A stretch of DNA of 64,000 bases from Massilia sp. KIM (GCF_002007115.1 NZ_MVAD01000001.1:1798001-1862000), one strand, 5' to 3'; shown: positions 1-12,000, counted from the first letter of the stretch. Numbers and translations: made by a program. Notes: a model not told the origin generated them from the sequence alone.

Positions 1-9
1 GGACGTTCA

Positions 10-591
10 TCAGTGGAAGGTCGGCGCGTAACGCGTACGATAACCGTCGAGCACCAGCTGGTCGCCGTCGTAGCTGACGGTGATGCGGATGCGCAGCACG
101 TCGGTATCGGCCAGGCTGCCGTTCGAGCCGACGCCGTTCAGCACCTGGGGGGTGATCGTCACCGTGGCCCGGTAGCCCGGCAGGTTGAGGGAATTGCCGT
201 TGGCGTCCGACAGCACGCCGCCCAGGTCGAAGGCGCTGGTGGCCTGGTTGGCCGCGGCCACGTAGTCGTTGACGTTGTCGAAGGGCCGGCCGTCGGTGTT
301 CGGTTCCTGGCCCCAGTTCTCGCCGAGCGCGCAGGCCGCCGTGCCGGCGACCGTCTCGGGCTCGGGGTCGTTGGAACTCGGGTCACAAAAACTGAACTTC
401 GCCTGGCGCACCTCTTCCATCAGGCCCTCGGCGATCATCAGGGCCTGCTTGCGGCGCAGCGGGTCGGCGCTGTTCTTGGTGGTCATGGTGAGCACGCCCA
501 GCACCGCGGCCAGCGCCACGCCGACGATCACGATGAAGAGGATCAGCTCGATCAGTGTCAGGCCGGCCTGGCGCCGCAGCTTACTGGACAT
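10..591 (-). CDS. mshD: MSHA-type minor pilin, MshD-like
   Basis: A 193-residue prepilin with a short basic leader ending RQAG, then LTLIEL and a hydrophobic helix, the signature cleaved and N-methylated by a PilD-type prepilin peptidase. The soluble part is a small pseudopilin head. It is the last visible gene of the msh operon and its start overlaps the end of the mshC-like gene by 11 bases, so translation is probably coupled. Position after mshC supports MshD rather than a general GspI/J pseudopilin. MshD-type minor pilins are thought to sit at the pilus tip or help initiate assembly. The stop codon lies 9 bases from the window edge; mshO-Q-like genes would be expected beyond. Confidence 0.82.
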   Translation of the reverse strand: MSSKLRRQAGLTLIELILFIVIVGVALAAVLGVLTMTTKNSADPLRRKQALMIAEGLMEEVRQAKFSFCDPSSNDPEPETVAGTAACALGENWGQEPNTDGRPFDNVNDYVAAANQATSAFDLGGVLSDANGNSLNLPGYRATVTITPQVLNGVGSNGSLADTDVLRIRITVSYDGDQLVLDGYRTRYAPTFH

Positions 592-1132
592 AGCCGGTCT
601 CCTGCGTCACCAGCACCGTGCGGCGCTCGCCCTCGCCGCTGATGCTCAGCGACAGCCCGCCAAAGGTGCCGTTCTGGAGCTGGGGACGACCGAGGGCGTC
701 GAAGGCGAACTGGTTGACGGTGCTCGACACCGCGAAACTGACGCCGTCCGGCCGGCCGACGCAGTACCACCCGCTCGCCTGGCACCATGTTTCGCTGGCC
801 TTGCCGACGGTGGAGCCGCCGGGGAACGCCACCCGGCTGGCGGCCGGGCAGTTGCCGTTCGGGGCCACGTGGCACAGGGCGATGCGGTTGTCGCCCAGTT
901 CCACGAACACCGGTTCGTTGCGGGCGATGGCTGTCTTCTGGGCGTAGCGCAGCAAGGCGCGGGTCTGGTCGGCGAAGAAGGCGGCGTCGTAGCTCCCCCG
1001 GCTGAAATACCGGCCGACGCCGATCGCGCCCAGGATGCCGATCAGGACCAGCACGACGATCAGCTCCACCATCGTGAAGCCGGCATGGCGCGCGGGCCGC
1101 CCGCATCCAGCTGAGTGAGGGATGGTAAGCAT
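581..1132 (-). CDS. mshC: MSHA-type minor pilin, MshC-like
   Basis: A 183-residue prepilin with leader RPARHAG, then FTMVEL and a hydrophobic stretch to about residue 40, so a type IV pilin N-terminal helix. The leader of about 17 residues is long but within the range for pilin-like proteins. The body contains two CHVAP/CQASGWYC cysteine groups that may form a disulfide. Located 15 bases after the second major pilin gene and overlapping mshD, as in msh operons. No strong ribosome site is visible upstream, consistent with coupled translation. Assignment to MshC rests on order more than on sequence. Confidence 0.78.
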   Translation of the reverse strand: MLTIPHSAGCGRPARHAGFTMVELIVVLVLIGILGAIGVGRYFSRGSYDAAFFADQTRALLRYAQKTAIARNEPVFVELGDNRIALCHVAPNGNCPAASRVAFPGGSTVGKASETWCQASGWYCVGRPDGVSFAVSSTVNQFAFDALGRPQLQNGTFGGLSLSISGEGERRTVLVTQETGYVQ

Positions 1133-1147
1133 GTGCTCGAAGCCGGG

Positions 1148-1621
1148 CTATTCGCAGATCAGCGGATTGCTTGCCGGGCGGATGGTCGGCGGGAGATTGG
1201 CCCCGGTCGGCGCGCTGTATGAAATGAGACAGGTGCCGATGACAGGCGAACTGTCGTCCAGGCTGGCGGGGGACACGATCATCTCGTCCTTGTCGACCTC
1301 GATGCGGTAGGCCGGATCGTCCAAGCCTGCCACGGCAGCGAATGCCGTGCTGGCCTTCGGATAGCCGTTCACGATCTCGACTTCGATCCCTTCTACGATC
1401 ACCTTGTCACTCGGCTTGAGCAACCACTGCCCGTGGACGATCGCCGACGCCGAATTAAGCGCGCCGCGCGCAGCCTTCATCGTCGCCACTCGGGCATCGC
1501 CGCTGACGCGGGTAAACTTCGGCAACGCCACCGCCGCGAGAATGCCCAGCACAACGATCACGACGATCAGTTCGATCAAAGTGAAGCCTTGGTGATGCTT
1601 GCGCTGATGACGGATATGCAT
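1148..1621 (-). CDS. mshA: MSHA major-type pilin, second copy
   Basis: Type IV pilin precursor of 157 residues when started at the ATG giving MHIRHQRKHHQG, which leaves a 12-residue basic leader before FTLIELIVV. An upstream in-frame ATG at 1648 would give an unusually long leader. Two cysteines near the C-terminus (GTC and LICE) bracket a D-loop typical of pilins. It is about 75 bases downstream of a close paralogue (1697-2152) with the same N-terminal half, including the motif GILAA.ALPKF. One of the two corresponds to MshA (shaft) and the other to MshA or MshB; sequence alone does not settle which. Confidence 0.8.
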   Translation of the reverse strand: MHIRHQRKHHQGFTLIELIVVIVVLGILAAVALPKFTRVSGDARVATMKAARGALNSASAIVHGQWLLKPSDKVIVEGIEVEIVNGYPKASTAFAAVAGLDDPAYRIEVDKDEMIVSPASLDDSSPVIGTCLISYSAPTGANLPPTIRPASNPLICE

Positions 1622-1696
1622 GTCGTGTCCCGGAAAGTCAGCGGGCACGCTCGCAATGCGACCGTGCCCGCTGGTGTCACCTATTGACGCGCTGTG

Positions 1697-2152
1697 TTAT
1701 TCGCAGCTCGTCAGGCTCTGCGTGAAGGTCGGCGCAGCGTTGGTTGCAGCTTCGGCGTACTGCACATAGCAGTTCAGTCGCTGGTCAGCGGTCAGGCCGA
1801 CAGGGTGAAGCTTGGTGGTGGTGCCGGAGGTCACCACATCGTAGTCCACGCCGTTGGTGATGCCAGAGATCGGCGCAATGGTCGCCGCACTCGGATAGCC
1901 ATTGACGAAAGCCACAGTGACGCCTTCGATCGAATTCGTGGTGTTGGTGATCAGCCATTTGCCGTGTGCCATCGCCGAGGCCGATGCCATCGAACCACGG
2001 GCGGCGGTCAGGCTCGCCTTGCGCGCATCGGCGCTCAGGTTGGCGAACTTCGGCAGCGCGGTCGCGGCCAGAATGCCCAGAATGACGATCACGACGATCA
2101 GTTCGATCAGCGTGAAACCGCCCTGCGCGCCTTTGTTAAAACCTTTGTTCAT
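1697..2152 (-). CDS. mshA: MSHA major-type pilin, first copy (MshA or MshB)
   Basis: Pilin precursor of 151 residues with leader MNKGFNKGAQGG, then FTLIELIVVIVILGI, so an ideal prepilin-peptidase site. C-terminal cysteines (NCYVQ and TSCE) define a disulfide loop. A GGAGAG ribosome site lies about 7 bases upstream and the ATG overlaps the upstream gene's stop as ATGA. The good ribosome site inside an overlap suggests this subunit is made in larger amounts than its neighbours. Being first of two tandem pilins matches the mshB-mshA order known in Vibrio, so it may be the MshB equivalent; the high similarity to the next gene leaves this open. Confidence 0.8.
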   Translation of the reverse strand: MNKGFNKGAQGGFTLIELIVVIVILGILAATALPKFANLSADARKASLTAARGSMASASAMAHGKWLITNTTNSIEGVTVAFVNGYPSAATIAPISGITNGVDYDVVTSGTTTKLHPVGLTADQRLNCYVQYAEAATNAAPTFTQSLTSCE

Positions 2153-2709
2153 TGAATTCTCTCCGTATTTGAAGTAGTGCGGACCAGCGGCCGCGTCGAT
2201 ACTGCCGTTTGATTGTCGGGGCCTGCCACAGCGACCTCCTGCAGCAGCAACCCTTGCGATCCCCCGTCAATCCGGCCGGTCCGGCGCGTCTGGGGCGAAC
2301 CAGTGAATTCTACCTTGAACTTCAGCAAGTTTGATGTCCCACGAGAAAAAGTGTCGCGGCTAAACAAATAATTGATGCTTTTGTCGGTCCTGTCGAAGAA
2401 CCAGCTGCCCTTGCTCAAACTCTTCAGGTCTGGAGCGTAGTATTCGCCGAGGTAATTCGGCGGCAAACCGCCCAGCCATTGCATGGGATTCTCCTCCGCC
2501 AGCCGTGCCAGTTCCGCAGCGTCGGCAACGCGCGCCGCGCGCACGGCGAGCGCAGTCCGAACAGCGGCCGCGACCTGGTGCGCCGCTGTCCGCTCGGACT
2601 CTGCGCGGACATCCAGCAAACGTATGAGCAGCACACCCGCGAGCACAGCGGCCATGGCTGCGCACACCGCGAACTCGAAGCTGCTCGCACCGCGCTGGTG
2701 CTGCATCAT
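2149..2709 (-). CDS. MSHA biogenesis MshF-like protein
   Basis: A 186-residue protein with an N-terminal pilin-like segment (HQRGASSFEF followed by a hydrophobic helix) but a poorly conserved pilin core. It starts on an ATGA overlap with mshG and ends on an ATGA overlap with the first pilin gene. In msh operons the gene between mshG and the pilins is mshF, a small inner-membrane or pseudopilin-like protein of unclear role, so MshF is the best guess by position. Codon use is less GC-rich in the C-terminal third than in mshG or mshE. Confidence 0.6.
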   Translation of the reverse strand: MMQHQRGASSFEFAVCAAMAAVLAGVLLIRLLDVRAESERTAAHQVAAAVRTALAVRAARVADAAELARLAEENPMQWLGGLPPNYLGEYYAPDLKSLSKGSWFFDRTDKSINYLFSRDTFSRGTSNLLKFKVEFTGSPQTRRTGRIDGGSQGLLLQEVAVAGPDNQTAVSTRPLVRTTSNTERIQ

Positions 2710-3944
2710 TTCGCGTGCAGCGCCGCCTGGCCCAGGTCCCAGATCGGCAGGAAGATGCCGAGCGCCAGCACCAGCACCATGATGCCCAGGAAGGTGATCA
2801 GGATCGGTTCGATCTGGCTCGACAGGGTCTTGAGCTCGTAGTCCACCTCGCGCTCATACATCTGCGCGATCTCGTCCATCAGGTCGTCGAGCGAACCCGA
2901 CTCCTCGCCCACCGCGATCATCTGCAGCACGATGGGCGTAAATACGTTTGCAGCCACCGAGGTGCGCAAGATGCTCTCGCCACGCTCCACGCCGTCGCGC
3001 ATCTGCTCGATGCGCGAACTCAGGTAGGCGTTGTCGGCGGTCTGGGACACCACGTTCAGGGCCTGCACGATCGGCACCCCGCTGCGCATCGACAGGGCGA
3101 AGCTGCGCGCGAAGCGCGCCATGGTGGCCTTGTGGATGATCTTGCCGGCGATGGGCAGGCGCAGCTTGCGCCGGTCCCAGGTCATGCGGCCCTTGGGCGT
3201 GCGGGTCCAGTGGCGGAAGCCCCATACGCCCGCCACCAGCATGGTCGCCAGCATCGGCCAGTACTGCACCGTGAAGTCCGAGGTGCCCAGCAGGATGCGG
3301 GTCATCAGGGGCAGTTCGGCGTTGAAGGACTTGAACACCTTGGCGAACTGGGGAATCACGAACATGTTCACCACCGCCATCGCCAGCACCATCGCGATCA
3401 CCACGAAAGTCGGGTAGCGCAGCGCCGTCTTGACCCGCTCGCGCATGTCGCGGTCGAATTCCATGTGGTCGAACAGGCGCAGGAAGACTTCTTCCAGGCG
3501 GCCGGTCATCTCCCCCACCCTGACCATCGACAGGTAGAAGGGGCTGAAGCAGTGCGGGTGGCGCATCATGGCGGCCGACAGCTCGCGGCCGGCGTCGAGC
3601 GACTCGCGCAGGTCCTTGATCACCTTGGCGAAGGATTTGTTGATGGCAGATTCCTGCAGCCCGGCCAGGCCGCGCATGATCGGCACCCCGGACTTGAGCA
3701 GGGTGTAGATCTGGCGGCTGAACAGCTGCACGTCCATGTGGCCGACCTTTTTTTCGGTCAGGCGCTCGCGCAGCGAGCCCTTGGCGCCCGCCTCCCCCGG
3801 CCCCTTCTTGCTGACCACGATCTCGATCGGCGTGATGCCGTTGCCGAACAGGAGGTCGGCGATCGAGGACGGGTCCACGCCTTCCAGCACGCCCTGGGTC
3901 AGCTCGCCGCGCGCGTCGCGGCCCTTGTAGGCGAAATAAGGCAT
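2706..3944 (-). CDS. mshG: MSHA platform protein MshG (GspF/PilC family)
   Basis: Inner-membrane platform protein of 412 residues, the usual length for the GspF/PilC family. Two T2SSF repeats are visible, each with a helical bundle followed by hydrophobic segments (about residues 165-195, 220-245 and 375-405). It connects the cytoplasmic ATPase MshE with the growing pilus. The ATG overlaps the mshE stop as TGATG, so the two are translationally coupled. The opening MPYFAYKGRDARGE is typical of the family. Confidence 0.9.
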   Translation of the reverse strand: MPYFAYKGRDARGELTQGVLEGVDPSSIADLLFGNGITPIEIVVSKKGPGEAGAKGSLRERLTEKKVGHMDVQLFSRQIYTLLKSGVPIMRGLAGLQESAINKSFAKVIKDLRESLDAGRELSAAMMRHPHCFSPFYLSMVRVGEMTGRLEEVFLRLFDHMEFDRDMRERVKTALRYPTFVVIAMVLAMAVVNMFVIPQFAKVFKSFNAELPLMTRILLGTSDFTVQYWPMLATMLVAGVWGFRHWTRTPKGRMTWDRRKLRLPIAGKIIHKATMARFARSFALSMRSGVPIVQALNVVSQTADNAYLSSRIEQMRDGVERGESILRTSVAANVFTPIVLQMIAVGEESGSLDDLMDEIAQMYEREVDYELKTLSSQIEPILITFLGIMVLVLALGIFLPIWDLGQAALHAK

Positions 3945-5647
3945 CAGTCGTCGAGCTGGTTACTGACCCGCATCGCCTCGGCGATGGTCGAGCGGCCCTG
4001 GACCGCCAGCTGCACCGCATGACGGCGCAGGGTCTCGCCGCCCATCTCGGCATGGGCCACCTTCAGGAAGTGGGCCGGGTCGGGATGGTTTGCGGCGTCG
4101 GTCACGGCGCGTGTCATCTCCAGCAGCTCGTAGACCCCGGTGCGGCCGCGGTAGCCGGTGCCGTTGCAGTGCGAGCAGCCCTTGCCGTGGAAGAAACGGG
4201 TGCTGGCCGCGTGCTCGCCCAGTTCGGCGCGCAGCCAGTTGACCTCTGGCGCCTGCGGCTGGTATTCGGTGCTGCAGCTTTCGCAGATCACGCGCACCAG
4301 GCGCTGGGCCAGCACGGCCTGGAGCGAACCGCCCACCATATAGCGCGGCACGCCCATGTCCATCAGGCGCAGCGGGGTGCTGGCGGCGTCGTTGGTGTGC
4401 AGGGTCGAGAGCACCAGGTGGCCGGTCATCGCGGCCCGCAGGCCGATCTGGGCGGTTTCCTGGTCGCGCATCTCGCCTACCAGCACGATGTCCGGGTCCT
4501 GGCGCAGCGCCGAGCGCAGCACGCGCGCGAAGCTCAGGTCGATCTTGTCGTTGACCTGCACCTGGTTGATGCCGGGCAGGCGGTATTCGACCGGGTCCTC
4601 GACCGTGATCAGCTTCTTCTCGACCGAGTTCAATTCTGACAGCGCGCTGTACAGGGTAGTGGTCTTGCCGCTGCCGGTCGGCCCGGTCACCAGCACCAGG
4701 CCGTTGGGACGCTGGACGATGCTGCGGAAGCGCTCCACGATGCGCGAAGGCATGCCGATCGCGTCCAGGCGCAGGGTGGCGCCGTTCTGGTTCAGCAGAC
4801 GCATGACCACCGACTCGCCGTACTGGGTCGGCATGGTCGAGATACGCACGTCGACGCGCTGGTTGCGCACCTTGACTGCGAAGCGGCCGTCCTGGGGCAG
4901 GCGCTTTTCGGAGATGTCGAGGTCGGCCATCAGCTTGAGGCGCAGCGCCAGCGGGGTGGCGACCTTGAGGTCGGCCTCGGTCTGCAGGTGCAGCACGCCG
5001 TCGATGCGGAAGCGGATCTGCAGGCGGCCGTCCTGGGGCTCGATGTGGATGTCGGAGGCGCGCACCGCCACCGCATCGTCGAACACCGACTGCAGCAGCT
5101 TGACGATCGGCGCTTCTTCCAGGCTCGGGTTGGCGGCCAGGGCGCCGAAGTCGATCGAGGTGTCGCCCAGGTCGGCCTCGACCTCGCGCGCCAGGCCGGT
5201 GATCTCGCCGGTGCGGCGGTAGATGCGGTCGATCGCGCCCAGGACTTCGGTCTCGTTGACCACCGCCAGTTCGACCGGACGCTTGAGCAGGCGCGCGATC
5301 TCGTCGTAGGCGAACAGGTCGGTCGGGTCGGAGACGCCGACCAGCAGGGTCTCGCGCCGGTCTTCCAGCACCAGGGCGCGGAAGCGCCGCGCGGCCGTCT
5401 CGGGCAACTGGCGCACCAGGTCGGCGTTGATGTTATAGAACTTGAGATGGATGTAGGGGATGTTCAGCTGGCGCGCCAGCGCGCCCGAGATCTGCTCCTC
5501 GGTCACGTAGCCGCTCTCGACGAACACCCGGCCGAGCTTGCGCCCGGTGCGTTTCTGGTCCGCCAGCGCCTGGTTGAGCTGTTCCTCGCTCAGCAGCTTT
5601 TGCTGCATGAGCACTTCACCAAGACGAACTTTTTCCGGCCTAGCCAT
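3944..5647 (-). CDS. mshE: MSHA pilus extension ATPase MshE with c-di-GMP-binding MshEN domain
   Basis: A 567-residue GspE/PilB-type ATPase. The N-terminus has two tandem MshEN-type motifs: RLGEVLMQQKLLSEEQL at about residues 8-24 and KLGRVFVESGYVTEEQI about 30 residues on, each ending L..Q. MshEN repeats are known to bind cyclic di-GMP and activate extension. The C-terminal half has Walker A GPTGSGKTTT, Asp-box and His-box (STLHTND) motifs and a zinc site of two cysteine pairs (CESC, CSHC). First gene of the visible operon. A TAGAAT hexamer on the minus strand at 5686-5681 may be its -10 element; no good -35 is seen. Confidence 0.92.
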   Translation of the reverse strand: MARPEKVRLGEVLMQQKLLSEEQLNQALADQKRTGRKLGRVFVESGYVTEEQISGALARQLNIPYIHLKFYNINADLVRQLPETAARRFRALVLEDRRETLLVGVSDPTDLFAYDEIARLLKRPVELAVVNETEVLGAIDRIYRRTGEITGLAREVEADLGDTSIDFGALAANPSLEEAPIVKLLQSVFDDAVAVRASDIHIEPQDGRLQIRFRIDGVLHLQTEADLKVATPLALRLKLMADLDISEKRLPQDGRFAVKVRNQRVDVRISTMPTQYGESVVMRLLNQNGATLRLDAIGMPSRIVERFRSIVQRPNGLVLVTGPTGSGKTTTLYSALSELNSVEKKLITVEDPVEYRLPGINQVQVNDKIDLSFARVLRSALRQDPDIVLVGEMRDQETAQIGLRAAMTGHLVLSTLHTNDAASTPLRLMDMGVPRYMVGGSLQAVLAQRLVRVICESCSTEYQPQAPEVNWLRAELGEHAASTRFFHGKGCSHCNGTGYRGRTGVYELLEMTRAVTDAANHPDPAHFLKVAHAEMGGETLRRHAVQLAVQGRSTIAEAMRVSNQLDD

Positions 5648-5810
5648 GACATCCCTTGTTGGTTATGTGTTGCGGACACAATTCTATGTCAGTTAGAACG
5701 AAAATTGACTCGCGGCATCATCAAACTGTCGCGGTTTAACCTCGCGCGCCGCCCGGCTCGGTGTAAGATGACCAACATTGGGCCCGCCCAGGCCCCCTTG
5801 AGGAGAGCGA

Positions 5811-6542
5811 ATGCAGGTTTCGACCCACGAACACACGCCTGGCGAGCGGCGCCGCATCTACCTGATGCGGCACGGCAGCGTCACCTATTTCGACGACAGC
5901 GGCAAACCCTTCCTGCCCGAGACCGTGCCCCTCAACGACGCCGGCCGGGCCCAGGCCGACAGCGCCGGCCGGGCCTTTTTCGACGCGGGTATCCATTTCG
6001 ACAAGGTGATCGTCTCCGGCCTGCCGCGCACGGTGGAAACCGCGGCCCGGGTGCTGGCCGTGACCGGCCAGGACATCGCCCCCGAAACCTGGCCCGAACT
6101 GCACGAGATCCGCGGCGGCCGCCTGTCCAGCATCCCGACGGCCGAACTGCGGCGCGCCTTCACCGGGGCCTTCGAGGGCCTGGTCGAGGAAGATCAGCGC
6201 TTCCTGGGCGGCGAATCGGTGGGCGAGATGATGGACCGGGTCCATCCGGCCATCGCACGCCTGCGCGCGCAGCGCGACTGGGACACCGCCCTGCTGGTCC
6301 TGCACGGAGGCGTCAATTGCGCCATCCTGTCGCTGGCCCTGACCGGGCGCCGCCTCTTCCTCGGCGGCCTGTCGCAGGCGGCGGGCTGCATCAACGCCCT
6401 CGACGTCGGCGACGCGCCGGCCGACTGGGTGGTCCGCTTCGTCAATTACGTCCCGCCCGGGCCCTTGCAGCCGGGGGCGCGCAGCACCACGATGGAACAG
6501 TTGTTCGAGCAATACCGCAAAGGCCGCCAAGACTTGGCCTAA
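5811..6542 (+). CDS. Histidine phosphatase family protein
   Basis: A 243-residue member of the phosphoglycerate mutase-like histidine phosphatase superfamily. The catalytic RHG is in YLMRHGSVTYFD near residue 20. The second arginine is in SGLPRTVETA and the late histidine in LVLHGGVNCAIL. No signal peptide, so cytoplasmic. Substrate cannot be read from sequence; relatives include sugar-phosphate, cobalamin-pathway and broad-specificity phosphatases. A GAGGAGAG ribosome site supports this start. The neighbour 57 bases downstream is a kinase-like phosphotransferase, so both may be in one transcript feeding the acyl-CoA genes. Confidence 0.82.
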   Translation: MQVSTHEHTPGERRRIYLMRHGSVTYFDDSGKPFLPETVPLNDAGRAQADSAGRAFFDAGIHFDKVIVSGLPRTVETAARVLAVTGQDIAPETWPELHEIRGGRLSSIPTAELRRAFTGAFEGLVEEDQRFLGGESVGEMMDRVHPAIARLRAQRDWDTALLVLHGGVNCAILSLALTGRRLFLGGLSQAAGCINALDVGDAPADWVVRFVNYVPPGPLQPGARSTTMEQLFEQYRKGRQDLA

Positions 6543-6599
6543 AAATAGTACGCCCGTGCCATTTACGGCGTCTTGTCCACATAACGATACGGAGACACG

Positions 6600-7667
6600 A
6601 TGTACGAAGACATGATGGGGACCAAGCCGGTCTCCAGCCGCCAGCAGTTCGACGCCGCCGCCCTGGCGGCCTGGATGCGCGAGCAGGTCGAGGGCTATGA
6701 CGGCGGCCCGCTCGATGTCCAGCAGTTCAAGGGCGGGCAATCGAACCCCACCTTCCTCCTGAACACCGGCCGCGCGAAATACGTCCTGCGCACCAAGCCC
6801 GGCCCGGCGGCCAAGCTGCTGCCCTCGGCCCATGCGATCGACCGCGAGCACCGCGTGATGACGGCCCTGCACGGGGCAGGCTTTCCCGTGCCGCGCCAAC
6901 TGGCGCTGTGCATGGACGAGGCCATCATCGGCCGCGCCTTCTACCTGATGGAGCACGTCGAGGGGCGGGTGCTATGGGACCAGTCCCTGCCCGGCATGAG
7001 CCCGGCGCAGCGGGCCGCCATCTACGACGAGCAGAACCGCGTGATCGCGCGCCTGCACAGCCTCGACTACGCCGCCATCGGCCTGGGCGACTATGGCAAG
7101 CCAGGCAACTACTTCGCGCGCCAGATCGAGCGCTGGACCAAACAGTACCAGGCTTCGGTCACCGAGCCGATCGAGGCCATGGAACGCCTGATCGAATGGC
7201 TGCCGGCCCATATCCCGCCGGGCGACGACACCGCCATCGTGCACGGTGACTACCGCCTCGACAACATGATCTTCCACCCGACCGAACCGCGCATCCTGGC
7301 GGTGCTGGACTGGGAGCTCTCGACCCTCGGCCACCCGCTGGCCGACTTCTCCTACCACTGCATGAGCTGGCACATCCCGCCCGGCCAGTTCCGCGGCATC
7401 GCCGGACTGGACCTGCCGGCGCTCGGCATCCCTTCCCTGCAGGACTACGTGGCGCGCTATTGCGAGCGCACCGGCAAGACCATCCGCGAGGAGGATTTCG
7501 ATTTTTACCTGGCCTACAACATGTTCCGCCTGGCCGGCATCATGCAGGGCATCATGAAACGCTACGTGGACGGCACCGCCGCCAGCGCCGCCGCGCTGGA
7601 GAACGGCAAGGCCGCGCGCCCGATGGCAGAGATGGCCTGGCGCTTCGCCTCGCGCAGCAAGGCCTGA
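6600..7667 (+). CDS. APH-family phosphotransferase (ACAD10/11 N-terminal type)
   Basis: A 355-residue aminoglycoside-phosphotransferase-fold kinase with [10 protein letters not shown] near the nucleotide loop, catalytic [11 protein letters not shown] at about 217-227 and metal-binding [14 protein letters not shown]. This subgroup lies beside acyl-CoA dehydrogenases in many bacteria and is fused to one in animal ACAD10/11, where phosphorylation of 4-hydroxyacyl-CoA has been shown. The acyl-CoA dehydrogenase gene starts 19 bases downstream, giving the same pairing here. A GGAG ribosome site precedes the ATG. Likely function: phosphorylate hydroxyacyl-CoA for removal of the hydroxyl group; the exact chain length is unknown. 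Confidence 0.8.
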   Translation: MYEDMMGTKPVSSRQQFDAAALAAWMREQVEGYDGGPLDVQQFKGGQSNPTFLLNTGRAKYVLRTKPGPAAKLLPSAHAIDREHRVMTALHGAGFPVPRQLALCMDEAIIGRAFYLMEHVEGRVLWDQSLPGMSPAQRAAIYDEQNRVIARLHSLDYAAIGLGDYGKPGNYFARQIERWTKQYQASVTEPIEAMERLIEWLPAHIPPGDDTAIVHGDYRLDNMIFHPTEPRILAVLDWELSTLGHPLADFSYHCMSWHIPPGQFRGIAGLDLPALGIPSLQDYVARYCERTGKTIREEDFDFYLAYNMFRLAGIMQGIMKRYVDGTAASAAALENGKAARPMAEMAWRFASRSKA

Positions 7668-7686
7668 CCCCGAACCCGGAGACCCC

Positions 7687-8904
<1,218 letters not shown>

Positions 8905-9002
8905 CCCCGGCGCCCGGCCACCCATGCTCTATGCATGAGGGCCGGGCTCGGCTACCATGGGATATCGCGGCGCCAGGCGCCGCTTTGCCCGGGGGAGTCC
9001 CC

Positions 9003-12000
9003 TTGCCCTTGCCACCGATCTTCTCGACGCGCCGCCGCCCAACGCTGCCGACCATCCGGTCCAAGCTCTACACCCTGGTGCTGGCCTGCGCGCTGCCGAT
9101 CCTGATCGGCTACCTGGCGCTGGCGCGCGACGCCTCGGTGCGCGAGCGGCTGCACGTCTCGGAAGACGCCCACACCGTGGCCGAAGTGCTGGCGGCAGCG
9201 GTCGACCGCGACCTGGACAGCGGCGAGACGGCCGCCCGGGTGCTGGCCAACAGCGCCATGCTGGCGCGCGGCGAGCTGGAGGCTTTCCATGCGGCGGCGC
9301 GGCGCCTGCTGCGGCCCGAATTCCCGGCCCAGTCCTTTTCCCTCAGCGGCCCCGACGGCGAACTGCTGCTGCACACCCGCTATCCCTGGGGCGCGCCGCT
9401 GCCGCGCCCCGGCAACCGCGAGGGCATCCGTGCCGTGTTCGCCAGCGGCGACGCCCTCGCCTCCGGCCTGCACCGGGCCGACCCCGACCAGCCCTATGCG
9501 CTCACGGTCGATGTGCCGGTCTGGATCGAGGGCAAGGTGCGCTACGTGCTGTCGGTTCAGCTTCGACCGCGCCGCCTGGCCGAGCTGCTCGAGAACCAGC
9601 GCCTGCCGGACGGCTGGATCGCCGAGATCTACGACCGCGGCCGGCTGATGGTGTCGCGCAGCGCCGAACCCGATGCCCACCTGGGCGCGCGCATGGACCA
9701 GATGCTGGCCACCGCGCTGGCCCAGGCCGGCTCGGGCGTGGCGCGCTACGACCCGGGCGGCGACGGCGCCGGCTTCGTGGCCTATGCGCGCTCGCCCAAG
9801 CATGGCTGGGTGGTGGCGATCCGCTATCCGCCCGACGCCGCGCGCGAGCTGCTCGGGCGTTCGCTGGCCACCACCATGGTCGCCATCGCGGTCTTGCTGG
9901 CGATCAGCCTGGGGCTGGCGCGCGCCCTGGGCGGGGGGATCGCGCGCGCGGTCCAGGGACTGGCCGGGCCGGCCAAGAACCTGGGCCGGGGCGAGCCGCT
10001 GGTGCTGCCGCCGCCCGAGATCCGCGAGGTCGAGACCGTGGCGCGCAGCCTGCAGCGGGTCGACGCCGAGCTGCAGGCCTACCGCACCCGCCTGGAGAGC
10101 CTGGTGGCGGAGCGCACGGCCGAACTCGAACGCTCCAAGGCCCAGCTCGAAATCGTCTACGCCTCGGCCCCGGTCGGCCTGTGCTTCATGGACGACCAGC
10201 TGCGGGTGGTGATGATCAACGACTACCTGGCCGGCATGAACGCCCTGCCGCCCCAGGCCCACGTCGGCCATACCCTGCCCGAGCTGATGGGCGAGGTCGG
10301 CGCCGAATTCGAGCGCAACTACCGCGTCGCCCGCGACACCGGCCGCCCCCTGCTCGAGGTCGAGCACAGCGGCGAGGTGCCGGGCGCGCCGGGCGAAACC
10401 CGCCACTGGATCTCGAGCTACTACCCGGTGTGGGGGCGCGAGCGCCAGCTGATGGGGGTGAGCGCCGTGGTGCTCGACATCACCGAACGCAAGCGCGAGG
10501 AACAGCGCAACCGCGACAACGAAGAGATGTTCCGCGCCCTGTTCGAGGCCTCGGGCGACGCCCACGTGCTGCTGGCCTTCGGCGCCGGCTACGTCAGCGC
10601 CAACCACGCCGCGGCCGAGCTGTTCGGCTATCCGGACGTGGCCGCGCTGCTGGAGCAGTCCCCGATCAGCACCTCGCCGCCCTTCCAGCTCGACGGCCGT
10701 CCGAGCAACGAGGCGACCATGGATTACATGCGCCGCACCCTGGCCGAGGGCCGCTGCCAGTTCGAGTGGCTGCACCAGCGCGTCGACGGCAGCGTGTTCC
10801 ACGCCGACGTGCTGCTCAACCGGGTCGACATCGGCGGGGTCGGCATGATGCAGGGGACGATCCGTGACATCAGCGAACGGGTGGCCGCCGACGCCGCCCT
10901 GCGCGCGGCCGGCGAGCGCCTGGCCCAGCGCGAGCGCTTCCTGCGCACCATCACCGACAACCTGCCGGCCCTGGTCGGCTACTGGGACGCGGACGAGCGC
11001 TGCCGCTTCGCCAACCGCGCCTACCTCGACTGGCTCGGACGCGACGAGGACACCACGCTCGGGCGCAGCGCGGCCGAGCTGCTCGACCCGCAGGACATGC
11101 GCGAAGTGCGCCCCCACCTGGACGGCGTCCTGCGCGGCGAGCCCCAGGTCTTCGAGCGCCGCCTGGCGCGGCCCGGCAAGCCGGTGATCCACGCCCTCAG
11201 CACCTACATTCCCGACGTCGACGAGGCCGGCAAGGTGCGCGGCTTCTACATGCTGCATGCCGACGTGACCGACCTGAAGCGCACCCAGTCGCAGCTCGAG
11301 GAAGCCCTGCACCAGGCCGAAGCCGGCAACCGCGCCAAGGGCGAATTCCTGGCCAACATGAGCCATGAGCTGCGCACGCCGATGAACGCCATCGTCGGCC
11401 TGGCGCGCCTGCTCGAGGAAAGCCAGCTCGGCAAGCGCGAGCGCGGCTACCTGGCGCGCATCCAGACCGCGGCGCGCTCCCTGCTCGGCATGCTGAGCGA
11501 CCTGCTCAACTTCTCGCGCATCGAGGCCGGCCAGCTGGTGCTGGAGCGCACCCCCTTCACCCTCGACCGCGTGCTCGGCAACATCGCGGTGCTGACCGCC
11601 TCGAGCGCCTGGGCCAAGGGCGTGGAGCCGGTGTTCGCGGTTGCGCCCGACGTGCCGGCGGCGCTGCTGGGCGACCCGATGCGCCTCGAGCAGGTGCTGC
11701 TCAACCTGGTCGGCAACGCGGTCAAGTTCACCGAGCGCGGAGAGATCGTCCTGAGCATCCGGGTGCTGGCGCGCCGCCCCGGCGAGGTCGAACTCGGGTT
11801 CTCGGTGCGCGACACCGGCATCGGCATCCCCGAGGAGCAGCAGGCCCGCATGTTCGAGGCCTTCTCGCAGGGCGACAGCTCGACCAGCCGCAAGTACGGC
11901 GGGGCCGGCCTCGGGCTGTCGATCGCGCGCCGGCTGGTGGAACTGGCCGGCGGGCGCCTGGGCTTGAGCAGCGCGGCCGGGGCCGGGGCCGACTTCCATT